Part shown: positions 15,351 to 23,122 of the stretch, in pieces | Position numbering within the stretch: the stretch's first letter is position 1 | Layout: the number at the start of each line of letters is the position of its first letter | DNA from: Fictibacillus marinisediminis | GTDB taxonomy: Bacteria; Bacillota; Bacilli; Bacillales; Fictibacillaceae | Direction: 5' to 3' | Length of the DNA stretch: 64,000 nt | Assembly (NCBI RefSeq): GCF_023149135.1 | Contig: NZ_JAIWJX010000002.1 | Span: forward strand, 1,550,001 to 1,614,000 | Notes under the pieces: model-generated | The model's database searches: none | What the model saw: only the letters and a program-made list of their open reading frames with translations | Told to the model about the DNA's origin: nothing | Translations under genes and position numbers: made by a program

Positions 15351-16848
15351 AAAAACCGTCCTTCATTATATAAATGGTGAGTTTGTACCTTCAGCATCAG
15401 GAGAAACGTTTACAAATATCAATCCTTTTACAAATGAGGCGATTAATCCCGTAGCAGAAGGAACAAAAACAGAAATCGACTCGGCCGTTAAATCGGCGAA
15501 AGAGGCCTTCAAAACAGGAACCTGGGGAAAAATGAAGCTCAGTGATAGGCTGAAACACATTCATAGGATCGCGGACCTCATCGACCGGGATATTGAGCAG
15601 GTGGCACATCTGGAGTCCCTGGATACCGGCCTTCCGATCTCACAGACGAAGAAAATGGTTGCAAGAGCTGCGGACAACTTCCGTTTTTATGCCGAGATGG
15701 TAAAGAACAGAATGGTCGGTGAAGCCTATCATGTGGACGATGAATTTATCAATTACACCATCCAGAAACCTGTAGGTGTAGCAGGCTTAATCACTCCTTG
15801 GAACGCACCGTTCATGCTTGAAACATGGAAAGTTGCCCCGGCTCTTGCTACGGGGAACACGGTTGTACTCAAGCCCGCTGAATGGTCGCCGCTGACGGCC
15901 AACAAGCTTGGAGAGATTATTCATGAGGCAGGCCTTCCGGAAGGTGTGTTTAATATTGTTCATGGGTTTGGCGAGACTGCCGGTGCAGCATTGGTCGCAC
16001 ATCCGGATGTACAGCTGATTTCGTTTACCGGTGAGACGAAGACAGGTTCGGAAATTATGCGGAATGGAGCAGATTCTCTTAAACGCTTCTCCATGGAGCT
16101 TGGGGGCAAATCACCAATCATTGTGTTTGACGACTGTGATGTTGAACGTGCCCTTGATGCGTGTGTATGGGGGATCTTCTCTTTCAATGGTGAGAGGTGC
16201 ACGGCGAACTCCAGACTGTTTGTTCAGGAATCTATAAGTGAAACCTTTATCAGCGCTTTAAAGAAAAGAGTTCTCAACATTATTGTTGGCGATCCTTCCC
16301 ATCCAGATACCGAAGTAGGCCCTCTTATTCATAAGGATCATTACGAAAATGTAAAACGCTATCTGAAAATTGCTGAGGATGAAGGCAGTGAGGTATATGC
16401 TGCTGAAGTGCCAAAGCATCTTTCCAAAGGCAACTTTATTCCGCCGACCCTCCTGTTGAATGTGAAGAATGACATGAGGGTGGCACAGGAAGAAATATTC
16501 GGCCCGGTCTTAACGGTGATGACCTTTCAGACAGAAGAAGAAGTGGTCGAGATGGCCAATGATGTGAAATATGGTCTTGCAGGCTATGTCTGGACGAACG
16601 ATATGAAAAAAGGTCATCGTGTAGCGGGTGCCGTTGACGCTGGAATGCTGTGGGTGAACTCACAGAATGTTCGTGATTTGCGAATACCATTTGGAGGTTC
16701 TAAATCATCCGGCATTGGAAGAGAAGGCGGGCATTATGCTTTTGAATTTTACACAGAAATGAAAGTCGTTCATGTGGCCGTCGGTGATCACCATATTCAG
16801 CAATTCGGAAAAAAGAACATAGCTGCTTCAGCGAATACCAACGCCTGA
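15334..16848 (+). CDS. hpaE: 5-carboxymethyl-2-hydroxymuconate semialdehyde dehydrogenase
   Basis: This 504-residue NAD-dependent aldehyde dehydrogenase has the Rossmann/ALDH fold. Catalytic Glu is at about 255 ('MELGGKSPI') and nucleophile Cys at about 289 ('FNGERCTANS'), with 'TPWNAPFMLETWK' near residue 158. The FNGERC form around the Cys is typical of the HpaE group. It oxidises the ring-cleavage semialdehyde to the tricarboxylate or dicarboxylate that HpaG uses. AGGAGGG lies inside the end of the preceding gene, seven bases before the ATG. Confidence 0.9.
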   Translation: MSSSYEKTVLHYINGEFVPSASGETFTNINPFTNEAINPVAEGTKTEIDSAVKSAKEAFKTGTWGKMKLSDRLKHIHRIADLIDRDIEQVAHLESLDTGLPISQTKKMVARAADNFRFYAEMVKNRMVGEAYHVDDEFINYTIQKPVGVAGLITPWNAPFMLETWKVAPALATGNTVVLKPAEWSPLTANKLGEIIHEAGLPEGVFNIVHGFGETAGAALVAHPDVQLISFTGETKTGSEIMRNGADSLKRFSMELGGKSPIIVFDDCDVERALDACVWGIFSFNGERCTANSRLFVQESISETFISALKKRVLNIIVGDPSHPDTEVGPLIHKDHYENVKRYLKIAEDEGSEVYAAEVPKHLSKGNFIPPTLLLNVKNDMRVAQEEIFGPVLTVMTFQTEEEVVEMANDVKYGLAGYVWTNDMKKGHRVAGAVDAGMLWVNSQNVRDLRIPFGGSKSSGIGREGGHYAFEFYTEMKVVHVAVGDHHIQQFGKKNIAASANTNA

Positions 16849-16892
16849 GGCCAGAACGCTGGCAAGCTACTAATATCCGGGAGGGAATGACA

Positions 16893-18368
16893 TTGCCTGC
16901 ACGCACGGGAGAACAATATATCAACGGTTTAAAAACGGCAAATAACAACGTTTGGATTCATGGAAAACGAGTAACAGATGTAACAGAACATCCTGCCTTA
17001 CGGAACGTGGTACGTTCGATTGCCAATCTATTCGATCTCCAGCATGAAAAAGCGGATAAAATGCTCTACACCTCAGATACAACAGGAGATAAAGTCGGTT
17101 TATCTTTTATCGCGCCTAAAACCAAGGACGATTTAATCGCGCGCCGTGAAATGTTTACAGAATGGGCGCGGTACACGGGCGGAATGATGGGGCGCACACC
17201 AGATTACTTGAATACGAGTGTCATGGCGTTTGGTACAGCAGACTCGTTTTTTGCTCAGGGAGACCCGATGTTTGCGGAGAACGCCAGAAACTATTATCAC
17301 TATTGCCGTGAAAACGATATTAGCCTCACACATACGCTCATCCATCCGCAGACAAACCGTTCGAAAAAACAATCAGAACAAAAGGATCCTTTTCTGTCTG
17401 CAAGAATCGTAGAAAAGAACAAAGAGGGAATCGTGATAAAAGGGGCGCGTCTGTTAGCCACGCTGGGTGGTGTGACGGACGAGATCGTCGTGTTCCCTTC
17501 TACCCTGAACAAAGCCGCATCTGAGGATGATCCATACGCAATGGCTTTCGCGATTCCCAACAACACAGAAGGCTTGAAGTTCCTGTGCCGTGAATCATTT
17601 GACCAAGGAAGAAACCAGTGGGATCACCCATTGAGTTCAAGATTTGAAGAGAGCGATGCGATCGTTGTGTTTGATAACGTGCTTGTTCCGTGGGACCGTG
17701 TGTTTGTCGGGGGAAGCTCTGACATCTGTAATCGTACGTACGTGGAAACAAATGCGATCGTGCATATGGCCCATCAGGTAGTAGCTAAAAATACGGTAAA
17801 AACGGAATTCGTTCTGGGCATCATCTTAAGCATTATGGATGCGATCGGCATCGATGTGTTTCCGCACGTAAAAGAAAAAGCGTCAGAGGTCATGCTCATT
17901 CTTGAAACGATGAAATCTCATCTGTTCCGTGCTGAACAAAATGCATCCCTTGATGCCTATGGAAACATGACCCCGGATTTTGCTCCGCTCAATGCAGCTC
18001 GAAACTGGTTCCCTAAAATGTATCAGCGGATGGTGGAAATCGTACGAATCTTAGGGGCATCCGGCTTAATGGGGATACCGACAGAGTCTGATTTTGAAGC
18101 GGAAGACATCGGGGAACTCGTACACCGCTACACACAGGGAGCGAACATCAATGGCTATGAAAGGGTACAGCTTTTCAGGCTTGCATGGGATGTTTGCATG
18201 AGCTCCTTTGGCGGCAGGCAGGCGCTTTACGAATATTATTTTTTTGGCGATCCTGCACGCATGTCCAACATTTATTATGATGGCTTCAACAAGGAACCGT
18301 ACAAACAAATGGTCCAGGAATTCTTGAGCCGAGTGAAAACCGCCGACCACAACTATGCTCGTATTTAA
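16893..18368 (+). CDS. hpaB: 4-hydroxyphenylacetate 3-monooxygenase, oxygenase component
   Basis: This protein of about 491 residues belongs to the HpaB/PvcC flavin-dependent monooxygenase family (acyl-CoA dehydrogenase-like fold). Signatures are 'RTGEQYINGLK', 'MMGRTPDYLN', 'THTLIHPQTNRSK', 'DNVLVPWDRVF' and 'GRQALYEYYFFGDPARMS'. It hydroxylates 4-hydroxyphenylacetate to homoprotocatechuate using FADH2 from a separate reductase. No hpaC reductase lies beside it. The TTG at 16893 is preferred, seven bases after GGGAGGG; the in-frame ATG at 16887 abuts that site. Confidence 0.92.
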   Translation: MPARTGEQYINGLKTANNNVWIHGKRVTDVTEHPALRNVVRSIANLFDLQHEKADKMLYTSDTTGDKVGLSFIAPKTKDDLIARREMFTEWARYTGGMMGRTPDYLNTSVMAFGTADSFFAQGDPMFAENARNYYHYCRENDISLTHTLIHPQTNRSKKQSEQKDPFLSARIVEKNKEGIVIKGARLLATLGGVTDEIVVFPSTLNKAASEDDPYAMAFAIPNNTEGLKFLCRESFDQGRNQWDHPLSSRFEESDAIVVFDNVLVPWDRVFVGGSSDICNRTYVETNAIVHMAHQVVAKNTVKTEFVLGIILSIMDAIGIDVFPHVKEKASEVMLILETMKSHLFRAEQNASLDAYGNMTPDFAPLNAARNWFPKMYQRMVEIVRILGASGLMGIPTESDFEAEDIGELVHRYTQGANINGYERVQLFRLAWDVCMSSFGGRQALYEYYFFGDPARMSNIYYDGFNKEPYKQMVQEFLSRVKTADHNYARI

Positions 18369-18379
18369 GGAGGTGCTTT

Positions 18380-19363
18380 ATGGACTTTAATATCATTCGA
18401 GTGGCCCGGATAGTCATGAACGTGACCGACTTGAACGCTTCCCGAGATTTCTATGTCAATGCGTTAGGCTTTATTGAGACGGAAAGCGACGGGCAGCACA
18501 TTTATTTAAGGGGCCTGGAAGAACACTGTCATCATTGCCTCGTACTGAAGAAAGCGGATCAGCCAGGTGTCCATTCCATCGGGTATAAAGTTTGGCATCA
18601 AGAAGATCTTGAGAAGATTGAGAGACTTTTCAAAGAAAGAAATCTTTTTACGCAGTGGGAGGAGGCGGGTAAGCAAAGAGCGCTGGGCCGTGTTCTTAAG
18701 GCAACAGATCCTTCTGGTATGCCGCTTGAATTCTTTTCAAAAATGGAAACGGTGGAACGCTGCCTGCAAAAGTACGATCTATACAAGGGAGCACGTATCC
18801 AGAGGATTGACCATGTTAACTGTATGGTACCTGATGTGGAGAAGGCTGTCGCTTTTTATACTGATGAACTTGGCTTCCGCTGTTCAGAGTATACGGCTAC
18901 AGAGGACGACAGAACATGGGCTGCCTGGCTCCATCGCAAACCGTCTGTCCACGATATCGCCTTTATGAATGGAGAAGGGCCCCGTCTGCATCATGTCGGT
19001 TTCTGGCTTTCTGATCCCATGAGCCTTATTCATTCCTGTGATGTGCTGGCAAGCATGGGATATGCCGACTGTATCGAAAGGGGACCTGGCCGCCATGGCT
19101 TATCGAACGCCTTTTTCCTCTATATTCGGGATCCAGATGGAAACCGGCTGGAACTATATAATGGAGACTATTTAACGTGCGACCCTGATTTTGAGCCGGT
19201 TAAATGGGATATTAATGACCCCCGGCGCCAGACGTTCTGGGGGCATAAGGCACCTGACAGCTGGTTTGAAGAAGCAACGGAATTTATTCAGCAGGAGAGC
19301 GGATTGCCTGTCGGACAGTCTAAAGCCGTTCTTGCTCAGCAAAAACCCGATTTTGTGACATGA
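18380..19363 (+). CDS. hpaD: 3,4-dihydroxyphenylacetate 2,3-dioxygenase
   Basis: This 327-residue extradiol dioxygenase of the vicinal-oxygen-chelate type has two glyoxalase-like modules (about residues 5-125 and 145-270). The metal site is in the second, with 'RIDHVNCMV' (His), 'LHHVGFWL' (His) and 'NRLELYNGDY' (Glu). It opens the homoprotocatechuate ring with Fe(II) or Mn(II). AGGAGG precedes the ATG by six bases and the gene follows hpaB by 11 bases. A terminator closes the operon after it. Confidence 0.9.
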   Translation: MDFNIIRVARIVMNVTDLNASRDFYVNALGFIETESDGQHIYLRGLEEHCHHCLVLKKADQPGVHSIGYKVWHQEDLEKIERLFKERNLFTQWEEAGKQRALGRVLKATDPSGMPLEFFSKMETVERCLQKYDLYKGARIQRIDHVNCMVPDVEKAVAFYTDELGFRCSEYTATEDDRTWAAWLHRKPSVHDIAFMNGEGPRLHHVGFWLSDPMSLIHSCDVLASMGYADCIERGPGRHGLSNAFFLYIRDPDGNRLELYNGDYLTCDPDFEPVKWDINDPRRQTFWGHKAPDSWFEEATEFIQQESGLPVGQSKAVLAQQKPDFVT

Positions 19364-19386
19364 TTCAGCGTGAAAATAGAGAAGAG

Positions 19387-19422
19387 CTGTCATAAGAGTA
19401 GTTATCTTATGACAGTTTTTTT
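19387..19422 (+). terminator. Terminator of the catabolic operon
   Basis: CTGTCATAAGA pairs with TCTTATGACAG, followed by seven T residues. Confidence 0.92.
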
Positions 19423-19517
19423 GAAATTTCTTGCTGCATCCGTTACTAACCAAACCTGTTTATGAGAAGATAGAATGGTACATAAAAATTCTCGGATGAA
19501 GAAGGGAGCACTTTCAA

Positions 19518-19973
19518 ATGGCCAAACCGGAAATACCTGCTCAGCTTTCCACAGAACTTTTTGAATATCTGCAGGGGGAGAAACTTGTGCTGCTCGGTAC
19601 GGTTGATGCAGAAACGAAGGCCCCAGGAATTTCTGCCATATCATGGGTAAAAAGCTGTGACGAAAAAAGAATCAGGTTTACAGTAACGAACAACTCGAGA
19701 ATTGTGGCTAACATTAAGAAGAATCCACAGGTTGTCTTAACCGTTGTCGGACTGGAGAGCGTGTATTCCATCAATGGGAAAGCTGCTGTTCTAGAGGAAA
19801 AAATGGAAGGTGTGCCACTAAAGCTTGCCAAGATTGAAGTGGTGATCGATCATGTCTTTGAAAGTATGTTCTGGGGAGCAAAGATTGTTCAGGAACCGGA
19901 GTATGAAAAGACCACGAACGCGGAAAAGGCAAAAGAACTCGATCTGCAGGTATACGAAGCACTAATGAAATAA
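19518..19973 (+). CDS. Pyridoxamine 5'-phosphate oxidase-family flavin-binding protein
   Basis: This 151-residue single-domain protein has an FMN-binding split-barrel fold of the PNPOx family. It includes 'YLQGEKLVLLGTVDAETKAP' near residue 15 and a 'RIRFTVTNNSRIVANIKKNP' strand-helix region where phosphate is normally bound. True pyridoxine oxidase activity is doubtful for this short form. Because flavin reductases such as HpaC share the split-barrel fold and hpaC is missing from the adjacent operon, this protein might serve the monooxygenase; a terminator lies between them, so the link is weak. Confidence 0.75.
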   Translation: MAKPEIPAQLSTELFEYLQGEKLVLLGTVDAETKAPGISAISWVKSCDEKRIRFTVTNNSRIVANIKKNPQVVLTVVGLESVYSINGKAAVLEEKMEGVPLKLAKIEVVIDHVFESMFWGAKIVQEPEYEKTTNAEKAKELDLQVYEALMK

Positions 19974-19997
19974 GATAGCGAAAAAACGATCCGTTCG

Positions 19998-20061
19998 TTC
20001 TGAAGTGACCCCAAAAAGCTGTCTAACTTTTTGGGGTCACTTCAGAATGGATGGTTTTTTT
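19998..20061. repeat. 21-bp perfect inverted repeat resembling insertion-sequence ends
   Basis: A 21-bp left arm containing TGAAGTGACCCCAAAAAG pairs perfectly with its complement at 20027-20047 around an 8-nt loop, and seven T residues follow at 20055. It can act as a terminator for the gene at 19518. The sequence TGACCCCAAAAAG next to a TGTCTAAC motif resembles, from memory, ends of IS3-family elements in Bacillaceae, so it may be a collapsed or miniature element. No transposase is near. Confidence 0.65.
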
Positions 20062-20209
20062 GTTGCGTGCTTACTAGGACTAATTTAGTGAATATGGTAA
20101 ACTAGGTGAAAAGTCTGTCTAATTTTGGCGATAATTTAGATGGTCATAATGAGATTAAATAAAGGCCGAAATGGAAACGATGATAGCTATATAGAAGGGA
20201 GACCGGGCT

Positions 20210-20812
20210 ATGAATTGGAGTGAGTGGAAAACTTATCTTTCGCAGGAAAACATACTGCACTTTTTAGAGCAATACCGGGACTTAGGCTTCTTGCCCGGCG
20301 TGCTTCTCCCGCTGCTTGAGTCCATTATTCCCGTATTGCCGCTGTTCATTATCGTAGCTGGAAACGCTGCGGCTTACGGATTCTGGCTGGGAGCCCTCTT
20401 TTCCTGGCTGGGCGCAGTAATCGGTTCGATGATTGTGTTCTTTTTGGTACGGAAATTGGGCCAGCAAAGATTTCTTCATTTTATTACAAAGCATCATAAG
20501 ATTGAAAAGCTGCTGGGATGGATGGAACGCCGTGGTTTCGGCACACTCTTCCTCATCTACTGTTTTCCATTTACGCCTTCTGCTTTGATCAATGTCATTG
20601 CCGGTTTGTCCCGGATCAACCAAAAGACATTCGTTTTATCCGTAGCTCTTGGGAAGCTCGTAATGATCGCCATCATCTCCTTCATCGGCTATGATTTTTT
20701 GGATGTGATAAAAAATCCATTGAAACTAGGGCTCGCGGTATTTGGCATCTTAGTCCTCTGGCTTGGCGGAAAAGTTGTCGAATCGAGAATGAAACAAAGC
20801 CATCAGGCGTAA
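20210..20812 (+). CDS. TVP38/TMEM64-family (VTT domain) membrane protein
   Basis: This 200-residue integral membrane protein has five or six hydrophobic segments. It carries the VTT/DedA-like core: 'ESIIPVLPLFIIVAGNAAAYG' at about residues 37-57 (split by the signature prolines), a G-rich SWLGAVIGS helix, and 'CFPFTPSALINVIAGLS' at about residue 122. The family includes membrane remodelling and lipid-scrambling proteins; in bacteria the role is mostly unknown. AGGGAG precedes the ATG. It is a single gene with its own terminator-like hairpin over the stop codon. Confidence 0.85.
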   Translation: MNWSEWKTYLSQENILHFLEQYRDLGFLPGVLLPLLESIIPVLPLFIIVAGNAAAYGFWLGALFSWLGAVIGSMIVFFLVRKLGQQRFLHFITKHHKIEKLLGWMERRGFGTLFLIYCFPFTPSALINVIAGLSRINQKTFVLSVALGKLVMIAIISFIGYDFLDVIKNPLKLGLAVFGILVLWLGGKVVESRMKQSHQA

Positions 20813-20845
20813 ATCAAACATTGATTTGCGCCTTGCGCTGTTTTT
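20805..20845 (+). terminator. Terminator-like hairpin over the stop codon
   Basis: AGGCG-AAATCAA pairs with TTGATTT-CGCCT (20805-20833). The T run is displaced by seven bases, so efficiency is uncertain. Confidence 0.5.
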
Positions 20846-20929
20846 AGCAAGTTTGCTGGGAACAAATAGATAAACAAAGAATATAGTAAGTTTACACCTT
20901 ACTTATTTGCAGGATGGGAAAGGATACGC

Positions 20930-21676
20930 ATGATTACTTATAAGTCAAAAAGAGATATTGAACAAATGCACAAAGCCGGACAGCTGCTGGCGAATTGCCA
21001 CAAAGAGATCAAGAAAATCATCAAGCCGGGTATTTCAACACTTGAAATTGATGCTTTTGTGGAGAGGTTTCTTAAAGAACACGGAGCAACTCCTGAACAA
21101 AAAGGTTATCAGGGATATCCTTTTGCCACTTGTGCTTCGGTGAACGATGTCATCTGCCACGGCTTTCCGAACAAGAAGAAACTGAAATCAGGAGACATCG
21201 TGACGATTGACATGGTCGTGAAATTAAACGGCTGGCTTGCTGATTCCGCATGGTCGTATACAGTAGGGGAAGTATCTGAAAAAGCTCGCCATCTGATGGA
21301 GGCCACCGAAAAATCACTTTATCTCGGCATTGAAAAAGCTGTGATTGGCAATCGGATCGGAGACATCTCTCATGCCATCCAGCAGTATGCAGAAGGAGAA
21401 GGGCTTTCAGTCGTCCGGGAGTTTATCGGACATGGGATCGGACGGGTGATGCATGAGGATCCTCAAGTGCCGCACGCCGGTACAAAAGGAACAGGCCCGC
21501 TCTTAAAAGAAGGAATGGTCCTTACGATTGAGCCGATGCTGAACACAGGCAAACGCTATGTGAAAATAGATAATGACGGATGGACCGCCCGTACGTTTGA
21601 TGGCTCGCTATCCACTCAATATGAGCATACGATTGCCATAACAAAAGAAGGTCCGCTCGTTCTGACGGCTCAATAA
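20930..21676 (+). CDS. mapB: Type I methionine aminopeptidase (stand-alone second copy)
   Basis: This 248-residue enzyme removes N-terminal Met from nascent proteins. Metal ligands are visible: two Asp in 'IDMVVKLNGWLADSAWS' (about residues 90-105), His in 'GHGIGRVMHED' (about 167), and Glu in 'TIEPML' and 'YEHTIAI'. The isolated location matches B. subtilis YflG/MapB; the primary map gene normally lies in the ribosomal-protein operon. A strong terminator follows. Confidence 0.92.
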   Translation: MITYKSKRDIEQMHKAGQLLANCHKEIKKIIKPGISTLEIDAFVERFLKEHGATPEQKGYQGYPFATCASVNDVICHGFPNKKKLKSGDIVTIDMVVKLNGWLADSAWSYTVGEVSEKARHLMEATEKSLYLGIEKAVIGNRIGDISHAIQQYAEGEGLSVVREFIGHGIGRVMHEDPQVPHAGTKGTGPLLKEGMVLTIEPMLNTGKRYVKIDNDGWTARTFDGSLSTQYEHTIAITKEGPLVLTAQ

Positions 21677-21701
21677 TATGAAATGTAAATAAAAAGAAAA
21701 A

Positions 21702-21747
21702 AACACGAGGAACCGGCTGGAAAAGCACCGGTTCCTCGTGTTTTTTT
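21702..21747 (+). terminator. Strong intrinsic terminator after mapB
   Basis: AACACGAGGAACCGG pairs with CCGGTTCCTCGTGTT, followed by T residues. Confidence 0.95.
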
Positions 21748-21845
21748 ATCTTATAACTTCAGTAAGTGCATATGTCCACCTGAGACGGGAGATTTCATAT
21801 TGTTGTATGCCTGAAAAGCATACACTCAGCTATTGCTTTGTTTAA

Positions 21846-21908
21846 GATGAAAATACCCGCGAAAATAGAGCATTTACCCGCCGAAACGAAGAAAATACCC
21901 GCCAAAAC
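21846..21908. repeat. Degenerate tandem repeat, 21-bp period, three units
   Basis: Three 21-base units start at 21846, 21867 and 21888, with cores GAAAATACCCGCCAAAAC and CATTTACCCGCCGAAAC. The period is identical to the repeats at 318 and 51993. The reverse-complement core (TTTTGGCGGGTATTTTC) shares the TTTT-G-C-G layout of the first locus. The unit array ends directly before an ATGGTAAACTAGGTG sequence also found at 20094. Confidence 0.8.
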
Positions 21909-21945
21909 ACCATTATGGTAAACTAGGTGGCTCTTAGCGGTCCAC

Positions 21946-21980
21946 AAAAAAACTGATCCACGAAAATTCACGGATCAGTT
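21946..21980 (-). terminator. Terminator of folD
   Basis: AACTGATCC pairs with GGATCAGTT; on the minus strand it is followed by a run of T. Confidence 0.92.
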
Positions 21981-21989
21981 TTTTCTATA

Positions 21990-22838
21990 TTACTTATTCT
22001 CGAGTTTTTTCTCAGCTGCATCCACTGTATGTTTCAGCAGCATCGCGATAGTGACTGGACCGACACCGCCTGGAACAGGGGTGATGGCTCCGGCATTTTT
22101 CTCGCATTCTTCGTAATCAGCATCGCCAATGTTGCCCGGATTATAGCCGGCGTCCATGACAACGGCCCCTTGCTTGATCCAATCTCCTTGGATGAACTTA
22201 GGCTTTCCAACGGCCGCTACAACAATATCGGCCTGTTTTACGATCTCATTCAAATTTTGAGTGTAGGAATGGCAGGTGGTTACGGTAGCGTTTCGGTTAA
22301 GGAGCAGCATGGAAACCGGTTTGCCCAATATAGGGCTCCTGCCGACAACGACAGCGTGCTTACCTTCAATCGAAATGTCATAGAAATCCATAATGGCCAT
22401 AATGGCTGCAGGCGTACAGGATGGATAGCTGCCAAATCCGAACGAAGTCTGTCCAAATCCCCAGCTCGTTACACCATCCACATCCTTTTCAATGTCGATC
22501 GCTTCAAACGCGGCTCTTTCATCAATATGGGAAGGTACAGGATGCTGAAGAAGGATGCCATGCACGTTCTCATCCTGATTCAATTCATGGATAGTGTTTA
22601 ATAGATCTTCCGTGGTAATCTCTGCTGAAAGATGAATCCTTTTTGATAGGATTCCTAGCTTTTCACAAGCGTTGCCTTTCATTTTTACGTATGTAGCAGA
22701 AGAAGGGTCTTCTCCTACTAAAACAGTCGCCAGACAGGGTATGGTGCCTTGGGTGGTTAATGACGAAACTCTTTCTTTTAGCTGCTCTTTAATTTCTGCT
22801 GCGACACGGGTGCCATCGAGTATTAGCTTGTTTTCCAT
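21990..22838 (-). CDS. folD: Methylenetetrahydrofolate dehydrogenase/cyclohydrolase
   Basis: This 282-residue bifunctional enzyme interconverts 5,10-methylene-THF and 10-formyl-THF using NADP. Signatures are 'SATYVKMKGNACEKLGI' with the catalytic Lys (about residues 49-65), 'VDGVTSWGFGQ', the Rossmann region 'VVGRSPILGKPVSMLLL' (about 164-180) and 'PVPGGVGPVTIAMLL' near the C-terminus. AGGAGG precedes the ATG. It is preceded by a ZTP riboswitch and terminator, tying one-carbon supply to purine-pathway stress. Confidence 0.97.
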   Translation of the reverse strand: MENKLILDGTRVAAEIKEQLKERVSSLTTQGTIPCLATVLVGEDPSSATYVKMKGNACEKLGILSKRIHLSAEITTEDLLNTIHELNQDENVHGILLQHPVPSHIDERAAFEAIDIEKDVDGVTSWGFGQTSFGFGSYPSCTPAAIMAIMDFYDISIEGKHAVVVGRSPILGKPVSMLLLNRNATVTTCHSYTQNLNEIVKQADIVVAAVGKPKFIQGDWIKQGAVVMDAGYNPGNIGDADYEECEKNAGAITPVPGGVGPVTIAMLLKHTVDAAEKKLENK

Positions 22839-22859
22839 CCAATTACCTCCTGAGAATAG

Positions 22860-22897
22860 AAAAAAGGCAAGGAATATACACAGTGATTCCTTACCTT
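22860..22897 (-). terminator. Terminator in the folD leader (expression platform)
   Basis: On the minus strand AAGGTAAGGAAT pairs with ATTCCTTGCCTT and is followed by T residues. It lies directly 3' of the aptamer, so aptamer folding can prevent it. Confidence 0.85.
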
Positions 22898-22979
22898 TGC
22901 CCAGACGAACGGCTTTTTAGGTTAAAAATTGCAGCTTCCTTGTGGTCAATTCCACACGTTCTCGTCAGTTGCTGCCCTC
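22898..22979 (-). ncRNA. ZTP (pfl) riboswitch upstream of folD
   Basis: The minus strand reads GGGCAGCAACTGACGAG, then a GTGG-AATTG-ACCAC-AAGG-AGC segment, an A/T-rich spacer, and the pseudoknot end GCCGTTCGTCTGGGCA. These are the conserved parts of the pfl motif, which senses ZTP/ZMP when 10-formyl-THF is short and turns on folate one-carbon genes. Placement before folD with an intervening terminator is the classical arrangement. Identification is by eye from remembered consensus. Confidence 0.85.
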
Positions 22980-23122
22980 TTATTTCTTATGTTGCTTTGA
23001 TTATACATCAAGTTTTCCCACAGATTCAATACATCAGAACACGTTTTTTGAAAATCAATGTTGCATTCGCAGTTTCTTGGAGATTCTTATATAATAAGAA
23101 CGATATCAAGGGGGTGACATTC

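Noticed and set aside
22883..23122. 80-codon N-terminal extension of mgtE
   Set aside because: It overlaps the ZTP riboswitch on the other strand, is not part of MgtE in relatives, and lacks a ribosome site. GTG 23123 has a good one.
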